From CAYOFK01 sp964403185 (GTDB taxonomy: Bacteria > Bacteroidota > Bacteroidia > Bacteroidales > VadinHA17), in contig CAYOFK010000149.1 in the NCBI GenBank assembly GCA_964403185.1, positions 1 to 6,859 on the forward strand: a stretch of DNA of 6,859 nt, written 5' to 3'. This document shows positions 1 to 6,515 of this stretch, piece by piece (the first letter of the stretch is position 1; every line of letters begins with the position of its first letter). A model generated the notes under the pieces. The model worked only from the letters and a program-made list of their open reading frames with translations, had not been told where the DNA came from and searched no databases. A program made the translations under genes and the position numbers.

Positions 1-69
1 AGCTTATTTCACTCTGCAGAGTCTGTCAATAGCGCATTAAGTAAAAAGGGGAACAGGGGACGAAAATAA
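1..69 (+). CDS. possible C-terminal tail of a plus-strand gene (partial)
   Basis: Reading frame 1 is open from the window edge for 22 codons and ends in two consecutive TAA stops (67-72). The predicted tail is hydrophilic and ends in a basic stretch (SKKGNRGRK). It would converge with mnmA, leaving 7 bases between the two stop codons. No domain can be recognised in so short a piece, and an open run of 22 codons can occur by chance, so this is only a possibility. The other two plus-strand frames close earlier. Confidence 0.25.
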   Translation, partial: SLFHSAESVNSALSKKGNRGRK

Positions 70-76
70 TAAACAG

Positions 77-1288
77 TTATCTGAAAATCACTCCTGATCC
101 AATCAGTTCATCAACATCATACCAGGCAGCAAATTGCCCTGGAGTGATCCCTCTTTGCAATTCTTCAAACAAGATATACAAGCCTTCGCCCCTTGCGTAT
201 AGTCTTGCTTTTTGCAATGGCTGCCGGTAGCGGATCCGGACCAGTTGTTCTATGCAATCGCCAGGATTTAACGCCTTGTCAGGGCGCACCCAGTGCACTT
301 CATTTTCAGGAATAAATAATCCTTTCCGGTTCAATCCGGGATGGTCGTGACCCTGCCCGACAAAAAGGATGTTATTTTCAACGTCTACCTGTAATACAAA
401 AAGAGGTTCGGGCTTTCCACCGATATTGATGCCTTTTCGTTGGCCAACCGTATAAAAATGCGCACCCTTATGTGACCCTGCTTTCCGGCCGTCCCCTGGT
501 TTAAATACCACAGGAAGGGTTAGTGATTTAAGTTTCATTTTGGAGGCGGATCTCTCCGGCAGTTCCTTAGGGATCCTCGTTTGTGCATTATAATTTTTAG
601 GGATCTCAATAATATCTCCTGCACGGGCAGAGAGCTTCTGCTGCAGGAATACCGGCAGGTCCACTTTGCCAACAAAGCAGATGCCCTGTGAATCTTTTCT
701 GGTAGCAGTAGCCAAACCCAGTTCACCGGCCAAACGCCGGACATCAGGTTTTTCAATTTCCCCAAGTGGAAACAGTGCTTTTGATAATTGGTCCTGTGAC
801 AGCTGGCACAGGAAATAACTCTGATCTTTATTCGTATCCTTTCCGGCCAGTAACCGGTAATGTATTTTCCCGTTTTCTTTCAATTCCTCAATCCTGGAGT
901 AATGTCCGGTTGCCACTTTTTCAGCCCCAAGCTTCATGGCCTCTTCTACAAACAGGTCGAATTTGATTTCCCGGTTGCACAGCACGTCAGGATTGGGTGT
1001 CCGTCCCTTCCTGTACTCCTCGAACATGTAATCCACCACCTTTTGCCGGTATGCGCTGCTCAAGTCGACCGTATGAAAGGGAATTCTTAATTTTTTGGCC
1101 ACCATTTCTGCAAACATGACATCCTCATCCCAGGGGCAATCACCTTTTAATACCCCGGTGGTGTCGTGCCAGTTCTTCATGAAGAGGGCGGTAACTTTGT
1201 AGCCCTGTTGTTTAAGAATATATGCAGCCACACTACTGTCCACGCCACCCGACAGGCCCACTACCACTTTATTGATATTATCTGACAT
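77..1288 (-). CDS. mnmA: tRNA-specific 2-thiouridylase MnmA
   Basis: Cytoplasmic enzyme that activates U34 of the Lys, Glu and Gln tRNAs with ATP and inserts sulfur to make the 2-thiouridine part of mnm5s2U. The 403-residue product opens with the PP-loop SGGVDSS (13-19). The two family cysteines are present: C104 in NPDVLCNREIKF and C204 in DSQGICFVG. The tRNA-contacting KDQSYFL (154-160) and the GQRKG segment (282-286) are also seen, and the C-terminus has the usual beta-barrel pattern ending near GSGVIFR. It is about 40 residues longer than E. coli MnmA because of an insertion around residues 230-272, between C204 and the YTVGQRKG segment; I recall similar inserts in Bacteroidota homologues. 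The start sits 7 codons before the first beta strand and has no Shine-Dalgarno sequence. It lies 44 bases downstream of the PLP-enzyme gene on the same strand. It looks intact. Confidence 0.97.
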   Translation of the reverse strand: MSDNINKVVVGLSGGVDSSVAAYILKQQGYKVTALFMKNWHDTTGVLKGDCPWDEDVMFAEMVAKKLRIPFHTVDLSSAYRQKVVDYMFEEYRKGRTPNPDVLCNREIKFDLFVEEAMKLGAEKVATGHYSRIEELKENGKIHYRLLAGKDTNKDQSYFLCQLSQDQLSKALFPLGEIEKPDVRRLAGELGLATATRKDSQGICFVGKVDLPVFLQQKLSARAGDIIEIPKNYNAQTRIPKELPERSASKMKLKSLTLPVVFKPGDGRKAGSHKGAHFYTVGQRKGINIGGKPEPLFVLQVDVENNILFVGQGHDHPGLNRKGLFIPENEVHWVRPDKALNPGDCIEQLVRIRYRQPLQKARLYARGEGLYILFEELQRGITPGQFAAWYDVDELIGSGVIFR

Positions 1289-1332
1289 TGCGGTGTAAAA
1301 TTAAAAAAAAGTCAACAGAGAAGTCCTGGAAG

Positions 1333-2526
1333 TCAGCAACATTTCAGGAAGGCGGAAACAATTTTTTCAGGGACCATACGGTTGATGGTTGGGTTTATTT
1401 TTAAGAAGAATCCGTTAAATTCCTGAGCGGGTGCGGGAAGGTCAATATTAATTGCATGAAGTTTATCCTGGAAATCAGAAGCACCAGGTCCATTCAATTG
1501 GAGCCGGAATACATTGGTCCCATCCACAATCCTTTCCGCTTTAAATTCCTTATGGATATTTAACAGGCCAATGAGTTGTGCTGTGTTTTCATTTGCTTTT
1601 TTGTAGGCTTCCGGGAACTGTTCAGCATACTTCAGGGCTATGGCAGCAAATGGCCATACCTGGGGCATGCCACCACCAAACATTCTTCTGGTATGGAACA
1701 GTTCGTCCAGGAATGCACCATCGCCGGCCAGGATGGCCCCTGAGGCAGCATTAAAGTTCTTATACATTGAAACATATACCGTATCAAAGAGTTTTGCATA
1801 GTCTTCGGGGCGTATCCCGGAATGAAAACTGGCATTAAATAGCCTGGCACCGTCGAGGTGCAGTCCGATGTTCTCATTCCTTGCGAATTCAGAGATGTTC
1901 CTCATTTCCTCAAAATCAAACATTTTGTTAAGGTGCCGTCGTACGGGAGATTCGATAGAGATCGTCCCTATCCTGGTATCCACCCGTCCCAGTTTGGTCC
2001 GGTGTATTAATTCTTTAACATCATCGAGGCTGAAGTTCACTGTTCCGGGATTCAGAGGGAGTAAATTTAATTGGCTTAAAGTTTGGGCACAATCGCCGGA
2101 ATCCCTGTAGATATGACTGTCGGCCTGAACAATAATCCTGCGATGTTTTCCTGCAAGATGCCTGATTGCCAAATGATTCGCCAGCGTCCCTGTGGGCATA
2201 AAAACAGCTCTTCTTTTACCGAGCATTGATGCAAATGTTTCTTCAAGTTTTGCAACACTTCCACCATTGCTGTAATAGTCGGTTTCAATACTATTATTCT
2301 CTGCGAGTTCCCGGAGGTCGAGCGCGTACTCAAGAGGACTCAGGTCCAGACCGTCGCGGGTAAACTGGACTCTTTGTTTCAGTCTTTCAAGGTCTTTTGG
2401 GTGGCGGGGGGCTGTTGGTAAAGCAAACCCCATGGAGGCTGCAATGGCAGCCAGGCTTGTACCGGCCAGGAATGTTCTGCGGTGTAGTTTATTCATGGTA
2501 TTGGGACTCAGGAATATTTTGTTCAT
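1333..2526 (-). CDS. Tat-exported PLP-dependent threonine aldolase / beta-eliminating lyase family protein
   Basis: Fold-type I PLP enzyme of the threonine aldolase/beta-eliminating lyase family, which cleaves or eliminates from beta-hydroxy or beta-substituted amino acids; the true substrate is unknown. Visible landmarks are the YSNGG-V-KLEE segment (85-96), the cofactor loop PTGTLANHL (111-119), the PLP-ring aspartate in HLDGAR (D225) and the Schiff-base lysine in SMYKNFNAASGA (K256). The N-terminus carries a twin-arginine-like signal, HRRTFLAG (15-22), followed by a small hydrophobic stretch to about residue 38, so the folded, cofactor-loaded enzyme is probably exported. The first ATG (2526) overlaps the stop of the upstream amidohydrolase gene as ATGA, suggesting translational coupling. 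A second ATG at 2496 (M11) gives a more typical short Tat n-region and may be the real start; neither has a Shine-Dalgarno sequence. Family membership is sure, the reaction is not. Confidence 0.88.
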   Translation of the reverse strand: MNKIFLSPNTMNKLHRRTFLAGTSLAAIAASMGFALPTAPRHPKDLERLKQRVQFTRDGLDLSPLEYALDLRELAENNSIETDYYSNGGSVAKLEETFASMLGKRRAVFMPTGTLANHLAIRHLAGKHRRIIVQADSHIYRDSGDCAQTLSQLNLLPLNPGTVNFSLDDVKELIHRTKLGRVDTRIGTISIESPVRRHLNKMFDFEEMRNISEFARNENIGLHLDGARLFNASFHSGIRPEDYAKLFDTVYVSMYKNFNAASGAILAGDGAFLDELFHTRRMFGGGMPQVWPFAAIALKYAEQFPEAYKKANENTAQLIGLLNIHKEFKAERIVDGTNVFRLQLNGPGASDFQDKLHAINIDLPAPAQEFNGFFLKINPTINRMVPEKIVSAFLKCC

Positions 2527-3842
2527 TTAAGCAGCGAGTTTCGATCCAATATGGCCCCCTTAAGGATTAGCTTTTCAAAATCCTGCAGGTAAAGGAGGTT
2601 ATCCACAGGATTATTATTCAGAATGAGCAGATTTGCCTGGAATCCCTTTTCGATCAGGCCGACATTCCATCCAAAGGCATGATGGAAATTTGAAGTTGCT
2701 GCAGCCAGGGTTTCCCGGTTTGTAAGGCCAATGGATTGCAAAAGCTCCAGTTCCGTGTGCAGTGAGATTCCGGGCATGGTCCCCCACACATCAGTGGCGC
2801 TTCCTGCCAGGTATTTGGCCCCATTCCTGTGGTATGTCCTTTCAATCATATATTCCTGCAGTGCCATAGCAGTATAGTTTTTCTGCACCTCTTCCGGGTA
2901 GCCATGGTTACCTGTCACACGGTCTGCGGGGTTATTGATATCCTCGGGATTTAAGATATCTGCGACCTTATAACTCCATGGATTTTTATGTTCAGGCATA
3001 TCAATATAGAGCAGGCTCATTGTTGGCATGAGAAAAACATCAGATGAACCCAGGGTACGTGCATGTTCCAATAATGCCGGATCATCGGGTTGCAGTGATG
3101 AGAGGTATTTATAGTATGTCCATTTCGGACTGCTCATATCATCGCTGAAAGGTTCATTGGCCACTGCCGCGGCCATTTCTTCCGGTGCTACGTCAAGTGA
3201 ATAGCGGGTTGTATGCACGAAAGCCTTGACACCGGCTTCAATTCCCTTCTTGTAACTAGTATTGCCCAGTTCGCCTATACAGCCCATGCCCAGTTCTTTT
3301 GCCCTTTTCATTACTGCGGCTACCTGTTCCGGAAGGAGTGCATATTTCAGCAACGCAACTGAGTATGCTTTTTCATGAAGTTGTTCAAGGTCGCTGATAT
3401 GTTCCCCGGTTGATTTTTTGTCATCACCAACGGATTCAAGCCTGTAGCATGCAGGAGAGGGATTGGCACCTGTATAAAAAGGACCCCGTCTTCCGCCGTC
3501 AACCTCGATAATGGAAGTGATTCCCATGTAAAGAAATGCGTTGGCGTAAGTCTGATTATTGAGAACGGCAAATCCATCAATAAGCCCGGGAATTATGAAC
3601 TTTCCGCTGGCATCAATCACCCTGACATTCCGGGGGAATTCAGGATCAGACGACAATGACCCCACATCGAGTATCGTATCACCGCTTATCAGTATATATG
3701 AGGAATCCATATCATTGATGCCTGTGCCCGTATTGCTGATATCCAGAAGTGTGCCTCCCCTGATCAGAAGATATTGCTGCTTGTCCGAGCATGCTAAAAA
3801 CATCAGGACAAAGATGAGGAGACCGTAAAGTGGATATTTCAT
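2523..3842 (-). CDS. amidohydrolase-fold lipoprotein lacking the HxH metal motif
   Basis: The 439-residue protein begins with a hydrophobic signal and a lipobox-like FLAC (C18), so it is probably a periplasm-facing lipoprotein. The rest follows the composite amidohydrolase plan: an N-terminal beta-sandwich piece (LLIRGGTLLD, 25-34; VRVIDASGKFIIPGLIDG, 73-90), a TIM barrel, and a C-terminal segment (LHTELELLQSIGLT, 361-374; EKGFQANLLIL, 398-408) typical of imidazolonepropionase/prolidase-like members. Unusually, the GLIDxHxH site reads GLIDGFAV, with F91 and V93 where two metal-binding histidines should be. The usual strand-5 histidine also seems to be E191 (GCIGELG). Candidates for remaining ligands are K166, H210 (AFVHTT) and D351 (GSATD). 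It is therefore a divergent or possibly metal-free member. It overlaps the PLP-enzyme gene by 4 bases and follows a 103-bp gap full of microrepeats. Substrate unknown. Confidence 0.87.
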   Translation of the reverse strand: MKYPLYGLLIFVLMFLACSDKQQYLLIRGGTLLDISNTGTGINDMDSSYILISGDTILDVGSLSSDPEFPRNVRVIDASGKFIIPGLIDGFAVLNNQTYANAFLYMGITSIIEVDGGRRGPFYTGANPSPACYRLESVGDDKKSTGEHISDLEQLHEKAYSVALLKYALLPEQVAAVMKRAKELGMGCIGELGNTSYKKGIEAGVKAFVHTTRYSLDVAPEEMAAAVANEPFSDDMSSPKWTYYKYLSSLQPDDPALLEHARTLGSSDVFLMPTMSLLYIDMPEHKNPWSYKVADILNPEDINNPADRVTGNHGYPEEVQKNYTAMALQEYMIERTYHRNGAKYLAGSATDVWGTMPGISLHTELELLQSIGLTNRETLAAATSNFHHAFGWNVGLIEKGFQANLLILNNNPVDNLLYLQDFEKLILKGAILDRNSLLK

Positions 3843-3879
3843 TGGTTTGAAGATTTCATACGAATGTCATTTCAGGAAT

Positions 3880-3940
3880 ATATAGTTTCTTTAGTTCCTA
3901 TGGTTTCTATGGTGTGGTTCAACTTCTCAACCATTCAACC
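3880..3940. repeat. two families of degenerate 8- and 9-bp tandem microrepeats in an intergenic gap
   Basis: Read on the minus strand, positions 3940-3917 form three 8-mers sharing a GTTGA core (GGTTGAAT, GGTTGAGA, AGTTGAAC). Positions 3915-3880 form four 9-mers (ACACCATAG, AAACCATAG, GAACTAAAG, AAACTATAT). They occupy most of the 103-bp gap between the TM1410-like gene and the amidohydrolase gene. Function unknown; no transposon ends or coding potential were seen. Confidence 0.55.
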
Positions 3941-3945
3941 TTCAT

Positions 3946-4938
3946 CTATTCTCCGTTTTTTTCAAAATATTGATAGACTTCGGGGTTCAGGAGACAGATG
4001 CCGTCAAAACCGGCATTCATGATTTTCTGTACATATGAATCTGCATTTCCGTACACAATGTCCTGCCATTCTGTTTCCCAATAGGCCACATAATAATTCC
4101 CCGGGCTTGAGGTGTTTTCGGCCTTCAGCCAGGACGGCGGGGATCTTGTCCAGTTACTGTTCCAGTAATACCTGCTACTATCTGCCTCCCCTATGCTCAC
4201 ACAGGCCAACACAAGCCGCAGGCCCCCGTTCTCTTTCTGTTTAAGAAGCTCCACATCTCCAGGTGTGAGAGGATTGCCGTGTACAAACAGGTCGGTGATA
4301 AGCATATCATAGTTTGTGGCTTCTATGGCGCTGATAAATTCTGCTTTACTGTTATAAGTCCCGGTATTGTTCAGGAAAAGGAAATTCTTTACACTGTCAA
4401 TTTTCATTATGAAGCTGTTGCTTTCATTCCAGGGTTCAGCAGGGTAGGATGGAATGGTATTCAGATCGTAGCTCCCTGTGGCGAATGAAATAAAGCCATT
4501 ACGGGTATTGCGTGCAAAGGCGGTATCGATTTTTGATGGAGTTGAACAGTAATCGGTTACAAATATGGGAAAATTGTTCAACCTGGCTTTGCTTAGCATA
4601 AATGCCCAGTCGCTCTGTATGTCAAAGGGAGATTCCTGGTCCTCATTATAATATCCGAAATAGAGCTTGTCGCGGCCAAACCCGTTGAGTGAGGCCAGGT
4701 AGTCAAGGTCGGGCATGCTTGCAGGATGTCCGTCTGTGGTGATCATGTCGTGTCCGTTCTGAGTCAGTACCAAAAAGCCAGGGTCCTGTGATTTGCTCCA
4801 GTTGCTCAGATCCTGAATAAAATACTTCATCTCCTGCATATAGTCACGGGCCGGTGGCGGATCATTTTTTTTGGAACATCCATTGATTCCAAAAACGGTT
4901 ATAATTACGAGTGCTGCCAGTGTATATTTTATTTTCAT
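3946..4938 (-). CDS. TM1410/MJ1477-type (GH114-like) putative glycoside hydrolase lipoprotein
   Basis: TIM-barrel protein of the MJ1477/TM1410 family, related to endo-alpha-1,4-polygalactosaminidases (GH114), predicted to be anchored outside the cytoplasm. From the ATG at 4938 it has 330 residues, with a hydrophobic signal and a lipobox ING-C (C21); an in-frame ATG at 5001 would add 21 residues ahead of the signal and is less likely. Family signatures are FIQDLSNW (40-47), DKLYFGYY (90-97), SIGEADSSRYYW (248-259), PSWLKAEN (268-275), NYYVAYW (281-287) and the last barrel strand GFDGICLLNPEVYQYF (310-325). In the last, the family pattern as I recall it is GFDGvyLD..daYeYf; here the first aspartate is a leucine and the second is replaced by glutamate (E320), so activity is doubtful. 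The gene lies 81 bases downstream of the reductase gene, and I saw no convincing promoter or terminator in that gap. Substrate unknown. Confidence 0.85.
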   Translation of the reverse strand: MKIKYTLAALVIITVFGINGCSKKNDPPPARDYMQEMKYFIQDLSNWSKSQDPGFLVLTQNGHDMITTDGHPASMPDLDYLASLNGFGRDKLYFGYYNEDQESPFDIQSDWAFMLSKARLNNFPIFVTDYCSTPSKIDTAFARNTRNGFISFATGSYDLNTIPSYPAEPWNESNSFIMKIDSVKNFLFLNNTGTYNSKAEFISAIEATNYDMLITDLFVHGNPLTPGDVELLKQKENGGLRLVLACVSIGEADSSRYYWNSNWTRSPPSWLKAENTSSPGNYYVAYWETEWQDIVYGNADSYVQKIMNAGFDGICLLNPEVYQYFEKNGE

Positions 4939-5019
4939 GATTGGATTACTAAGAACCAATACAAGATACAAAATGATTTGGCAATCGGGCGTCATAATCA
5001 TACCAACCCGTTTGCTTAC

Positions 5020-6015
5020 TTAATGCGGTCCGAGGATCTTTTCAATCGTGCTTACCTCCTTTTCAGTGAAACCCGGTCCTTCAAGGCACTTCAGTGAATC
5101 TTTCAACTGGTTGGTATTTCTTGCACCGATCAGGACTGATGTTACCCGTGGTTCATTCAGTACCCATTCCAGCGCCAGCTGTGCCAGGGATTGTCCCCTG
5201 GACCCTGCCAGTTGGTCCAGATTCCGGAGTTTTTTTATGAGATGGGGTGTGATGGCTGATTTCTGCAGGAATCCAAAAGGATTGGCAGCCCTGGAATCTG
5301 CCGGGATCTTATGAAGATATTTGTTCGTTAGCAGTCCCTGTGCCAGCGGTGAAAAGGCAATACAACCGATGCCTTCCTTTTCAAGGCGGTCAAGCAGCCC
5401 TTCCTCCACCCACCGGTCCAGCATAGAATACCTTGGCTGGTGGATCAGGCAGGGGGTCCCCAGTGATCTCAGGATTCTTGCAGCATTTGCAGTCTGCTCA
5501 GCAGAATAATTTGAAATACCGGCATACAGGATCTTTCCCTGTTTGACTGCCGAATCCAGTGCGGCCATGGTTTCCTCCATCGGGGTGTCCGGATCGGGTC
5601 TGTGCGAATAAAAAATATCGACATAGTTAAGACCCATCCTTTTCAGGCTTTGGTCAAGGCTGGCCAGGAGGTACTTTCTGGAACCCCCATCCCCATAAGG
5701 GCCATCCCACATAAGGTAGCCGGCTTTGGTGGAGATGATGAGTTCATCACGGTGCCGGCTCATGCCTTTATTAAGGATTTTTCCGAAGTTTTCTTCGGCT
5801 GATCCGGGTCCGGGCCCGTAGTTATTAGCCAGATCAAAGTGGGTGATCCCCGAATCAAAAGCGGTATGGATGATTTCTTCAGCGTTGTTGAAATCATCGA
5901 CTGATCCGAAGTTGTGCCAGAGCCCGAGGGAAACGGCGGGCAATAATAAACCGCTGTTGCCGCATCGGTTATATTGCATGGTGGTGTATCTGTCTGGTGA
6001 TGGATTGTAAGTCAT
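5020..6015 (-). CDS. gpr: aldo/keto reductase, YghZ/Gpr (L-glyceraldehyde 3-phosphate reductase) type
   Basis: NADPH-dependent cytoplasmic aldo/keto reductase. The 331-residue product follows E. coli YghZ/Gpr closely along its whole length, from the start (xYxPxxxRYxTMxYxRCGxSG) through LPAVSLGLWHNFG and the segment around DGPYGD and GSRKYLLASLDQSLKRMG (111-128). YghZ reduces L-glyceraldehyde 3-phosphate and methylglyoxal, so a detoxification role is likely. The catalytic tetrad is complete: D61 and Y66 in FDLANNYG, K97 in STKAG and H138 in YSHRPD. The C-terminal cofactor segment SVLIGARNTNQL is also present. The N-terminal match to YghZ fixes the start at 6015 although there is no Shine-Dalgarno sequence. 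It is the first gene of the minus-strand run and is divergent from the helicase gene, with a promoter candidate 47-77 bases upstream. No defects seen. The family call is firm; substrate is inferred from the homologue. Confidence 0.95.
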   Translation of the reverse strand: MTYNPSPDRYTTMQYNRCGNSGLLLPAVSLGLWHNFGSVDDFNNAEEIIHTAFDSGITHFDLANNYGPGPGSAEENFGKILNKGMSRHRDELIISTKAGYLMWDGPYGDGGSRKYLLASLDQSLKRMGLNYVDIFYSHRPDPDTPMEETMAALDSAVKQGKILYAGISNYSAEQTANAARILRSLGTPCLIHQPRYSMLDRWVEEGLLDRLEKEGIGCIAFSPLAQGLLTNKYLHKIPADSRAANPFGFLQKSAITPHLIKKLRNLDQLAGSRGQSLAQLALEWVLNEPRVTSVLIGARNTNQLKDSLKCLEGPGFTEKEVSTIEKILGPH

Positions 6016-6061
6016 GGCAGGTATATTTTTTTATGAATATAGAAATAATCGGGAATAAATT

Positions 6062-6092
6062 GAAAAGTAATAGCCGTATGGCGGTTTCAAAA
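6062..6092 (-). promoter_or_regulatory. candidate Bacteroidota-type promoter of the aldo/keto reductase gene
   Basis: On the minus strand TTTTG (6092-6088) is followed after 18 bases by TACTTTTC (6069-6062). This resembles the Bacteroidota primary sigma pattern TTTG ... TAnnTTTG, with one mismatch in the -7 box. Transcription would begin roughly 40 bases before the start codon at 6015. It is a pattern match by eye only. Confidence 0.35.
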
Positions 6093-6136
6093 GATCCAAT
6101 TATTAATCCCTTGTGGGGAATGATGACGGTTATGCG

Positions 6137-6169
6137 GCTGGTGTGACAATTACTAATTACCACACTGGC
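6137..6169. repeat. 9-bp imperfect inverted repeat upstream of the reductase promoter
   Basis: GCTGGTGTG (6137-6145) pairs with CACACTGGC (6161-6169) over nine positions, two of them G-T, around a 15-base AT-rich loop. It lies about 45 bases upstream of the promoter candidate, so it could be an operator or a remnant of a dispersed repeat. There is no T-run to support a terminator. Confidence 0.4.
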
Positions 6170-6180
6170 ATTAAGGAATA

Positions 6181-6344
6181 GACCAGAGGGGCTGTCTCAA
6201 AAGCAACCTAATGGCATCATTCCGTACTTGATATGGAATCTTTGTAATGTGAAAATCAGGCTCTTATGGATTTCTGCTTTCGCAGGAATGATATGTAATC
6301 TGACTTTTAATACAGCCCCTGCTTGGTTGATAGTGGCTCTGGTC
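6181..6344. repeat. nested palindromic element (MITE- or REP-like dispersed repeat)
   Basis: Several inverted repeats are nested around one centre. The outermost is GACCAGAG (6181-6188) with CTCTGGTC (6337-6344). Next is AGGGGCTGT (6187-6195) with ACAGCCCCT (6312-6320), which extends to 15 of 17 matches when 6187-6203 is compared with 6304-6320. Inside these is ATCATTCC (6216-6223) with GGAATGAT (6285-6292). Two hairpins lie within: stem 6219-6226/6232-6239 with loop CTTGA, and stem 6270-6277/6282-6289 with loop TTTC. The inner part resembles widespread intergenic repeats with ATTCC...GGAAT stems and a CTGC-TTTC-GCAGGAATGA hairpin. No transposase and no clear target-site duplication are seen, so the exact ends are uncertain. 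Confidence 0.6.
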
Positions 6345-6349
6345 CTTGC

Positions 6350-6376
6350 CTCAAGAGAACTTCGGGGTTTTCTGAG
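6350..6376. repeat. hairpin with UUCG-type loop
   Basis: CTCA (6350-6353) and GAGAAC (6355-6360) pair with GTTTTC (6367-6372) and TGAG (6373-6376). This gives a 10-bp stem with one bulged A and one G-T pair, closing a TTCGGG loop. On the plus strand it is followed by CTTTTC, a poor T-run, so a terminator role is weak. It could be part of the neighbouring repeat. Confidence 0.35.
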
Positions 6377-6393
6377 CTTTTCATCCTTCCCAC

Positions 6394-6426
6394 ACCCGGT
6401 GCCCATCTATGAGGCGGAAACCGGGT
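6394..6426. repeat. 7-bp perfect inverted repeat ACCCGGT/ACCGGGT
   Basis: ACCCGGT (6394-6400) is repeated inverted as ACCGGGT (6420-6426) with a 19-base spacer, about 90 bases before the helicase start. It could be a regulatory half-site pair for that gene or chance; no known regulator motif is recognised. Confidence 0.25.
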
Positions 6427-6515
6427 TGCCGGAAAAAATTGTTTATAATTCATAGAAAAAACAAAAAATCACTGCAGTTATTTTCGCTAAATTTATTGGT
6501 TCAGACAGAAAGCAC

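Larger units (their letters stand above)
6016..6515. other. 500-bp divergent intergenic region without a credible gene
   Basis: The region separates the minus-strand reductase gene from the plus-strand helicase gene. It contains an AT-rich leader (6016-6061), a promoter candidate (6062-6092), a hairpin (6137-6169), a nested palindromic element (6181-6344), a second hairpin (6350-6376) and a 7-bp inverted repeat (6394-6426). Open frames of 60-75 codons cross the repeat on both strands, but they appear to be translations of the repeat and not genes. Confidence 0.6.

Noticed and set aside
11..22. Perfect 12-bp palindrome ACTCTGCAGAGT near the mnmA 3' end
   Set aside because: It has no loop and no T-run, so it does not make a terminator, and a single short palindrome can arise by chance.
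760..890. Insertion of about 36-40 residues in MnmA (part of residues 208-272, roughly 475-665 on the plus strand) as a novel domain, and antisense open frames in this gene
   Set aside because: Comparable inserts are, as I recall, usual in Bacteroidota MnmA, and the active-site motifs on both sides are intact; the antisense frames are shadows of the gene.
1289..1332. A promoter for mnmA in the 44-bp gap, from TAATTTTA on the minus strand
   Set aside because: The -7-like box has no TTTG at a suitable distance; the nearest TTG is only 9 bases away. Read-through from upstream genes is equally possible.
4939..5001. Upstream in-frame extension of the TM1410-like gene to the ATG at 5001
   Set aside because: It would put 21 extra residues before an otherwise standard lipoprotein signal peptide that begins at the ATG at 4938.
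6197..6406. Minus-strand open frame of 69 codons across the same repeat
   Set aside because: It is the opposite-strand reading of the same element, with no recognisable protein features.
6228..6455. Plus-strand open frame of 75 codons in the divergent intergenic region
   Set aside because: It runs through the palindromic repeat and contains the SAFAGM peptide that results from translating the CTGCTTTCGCAGGAATG hairpin; it has no domain and no start signal.
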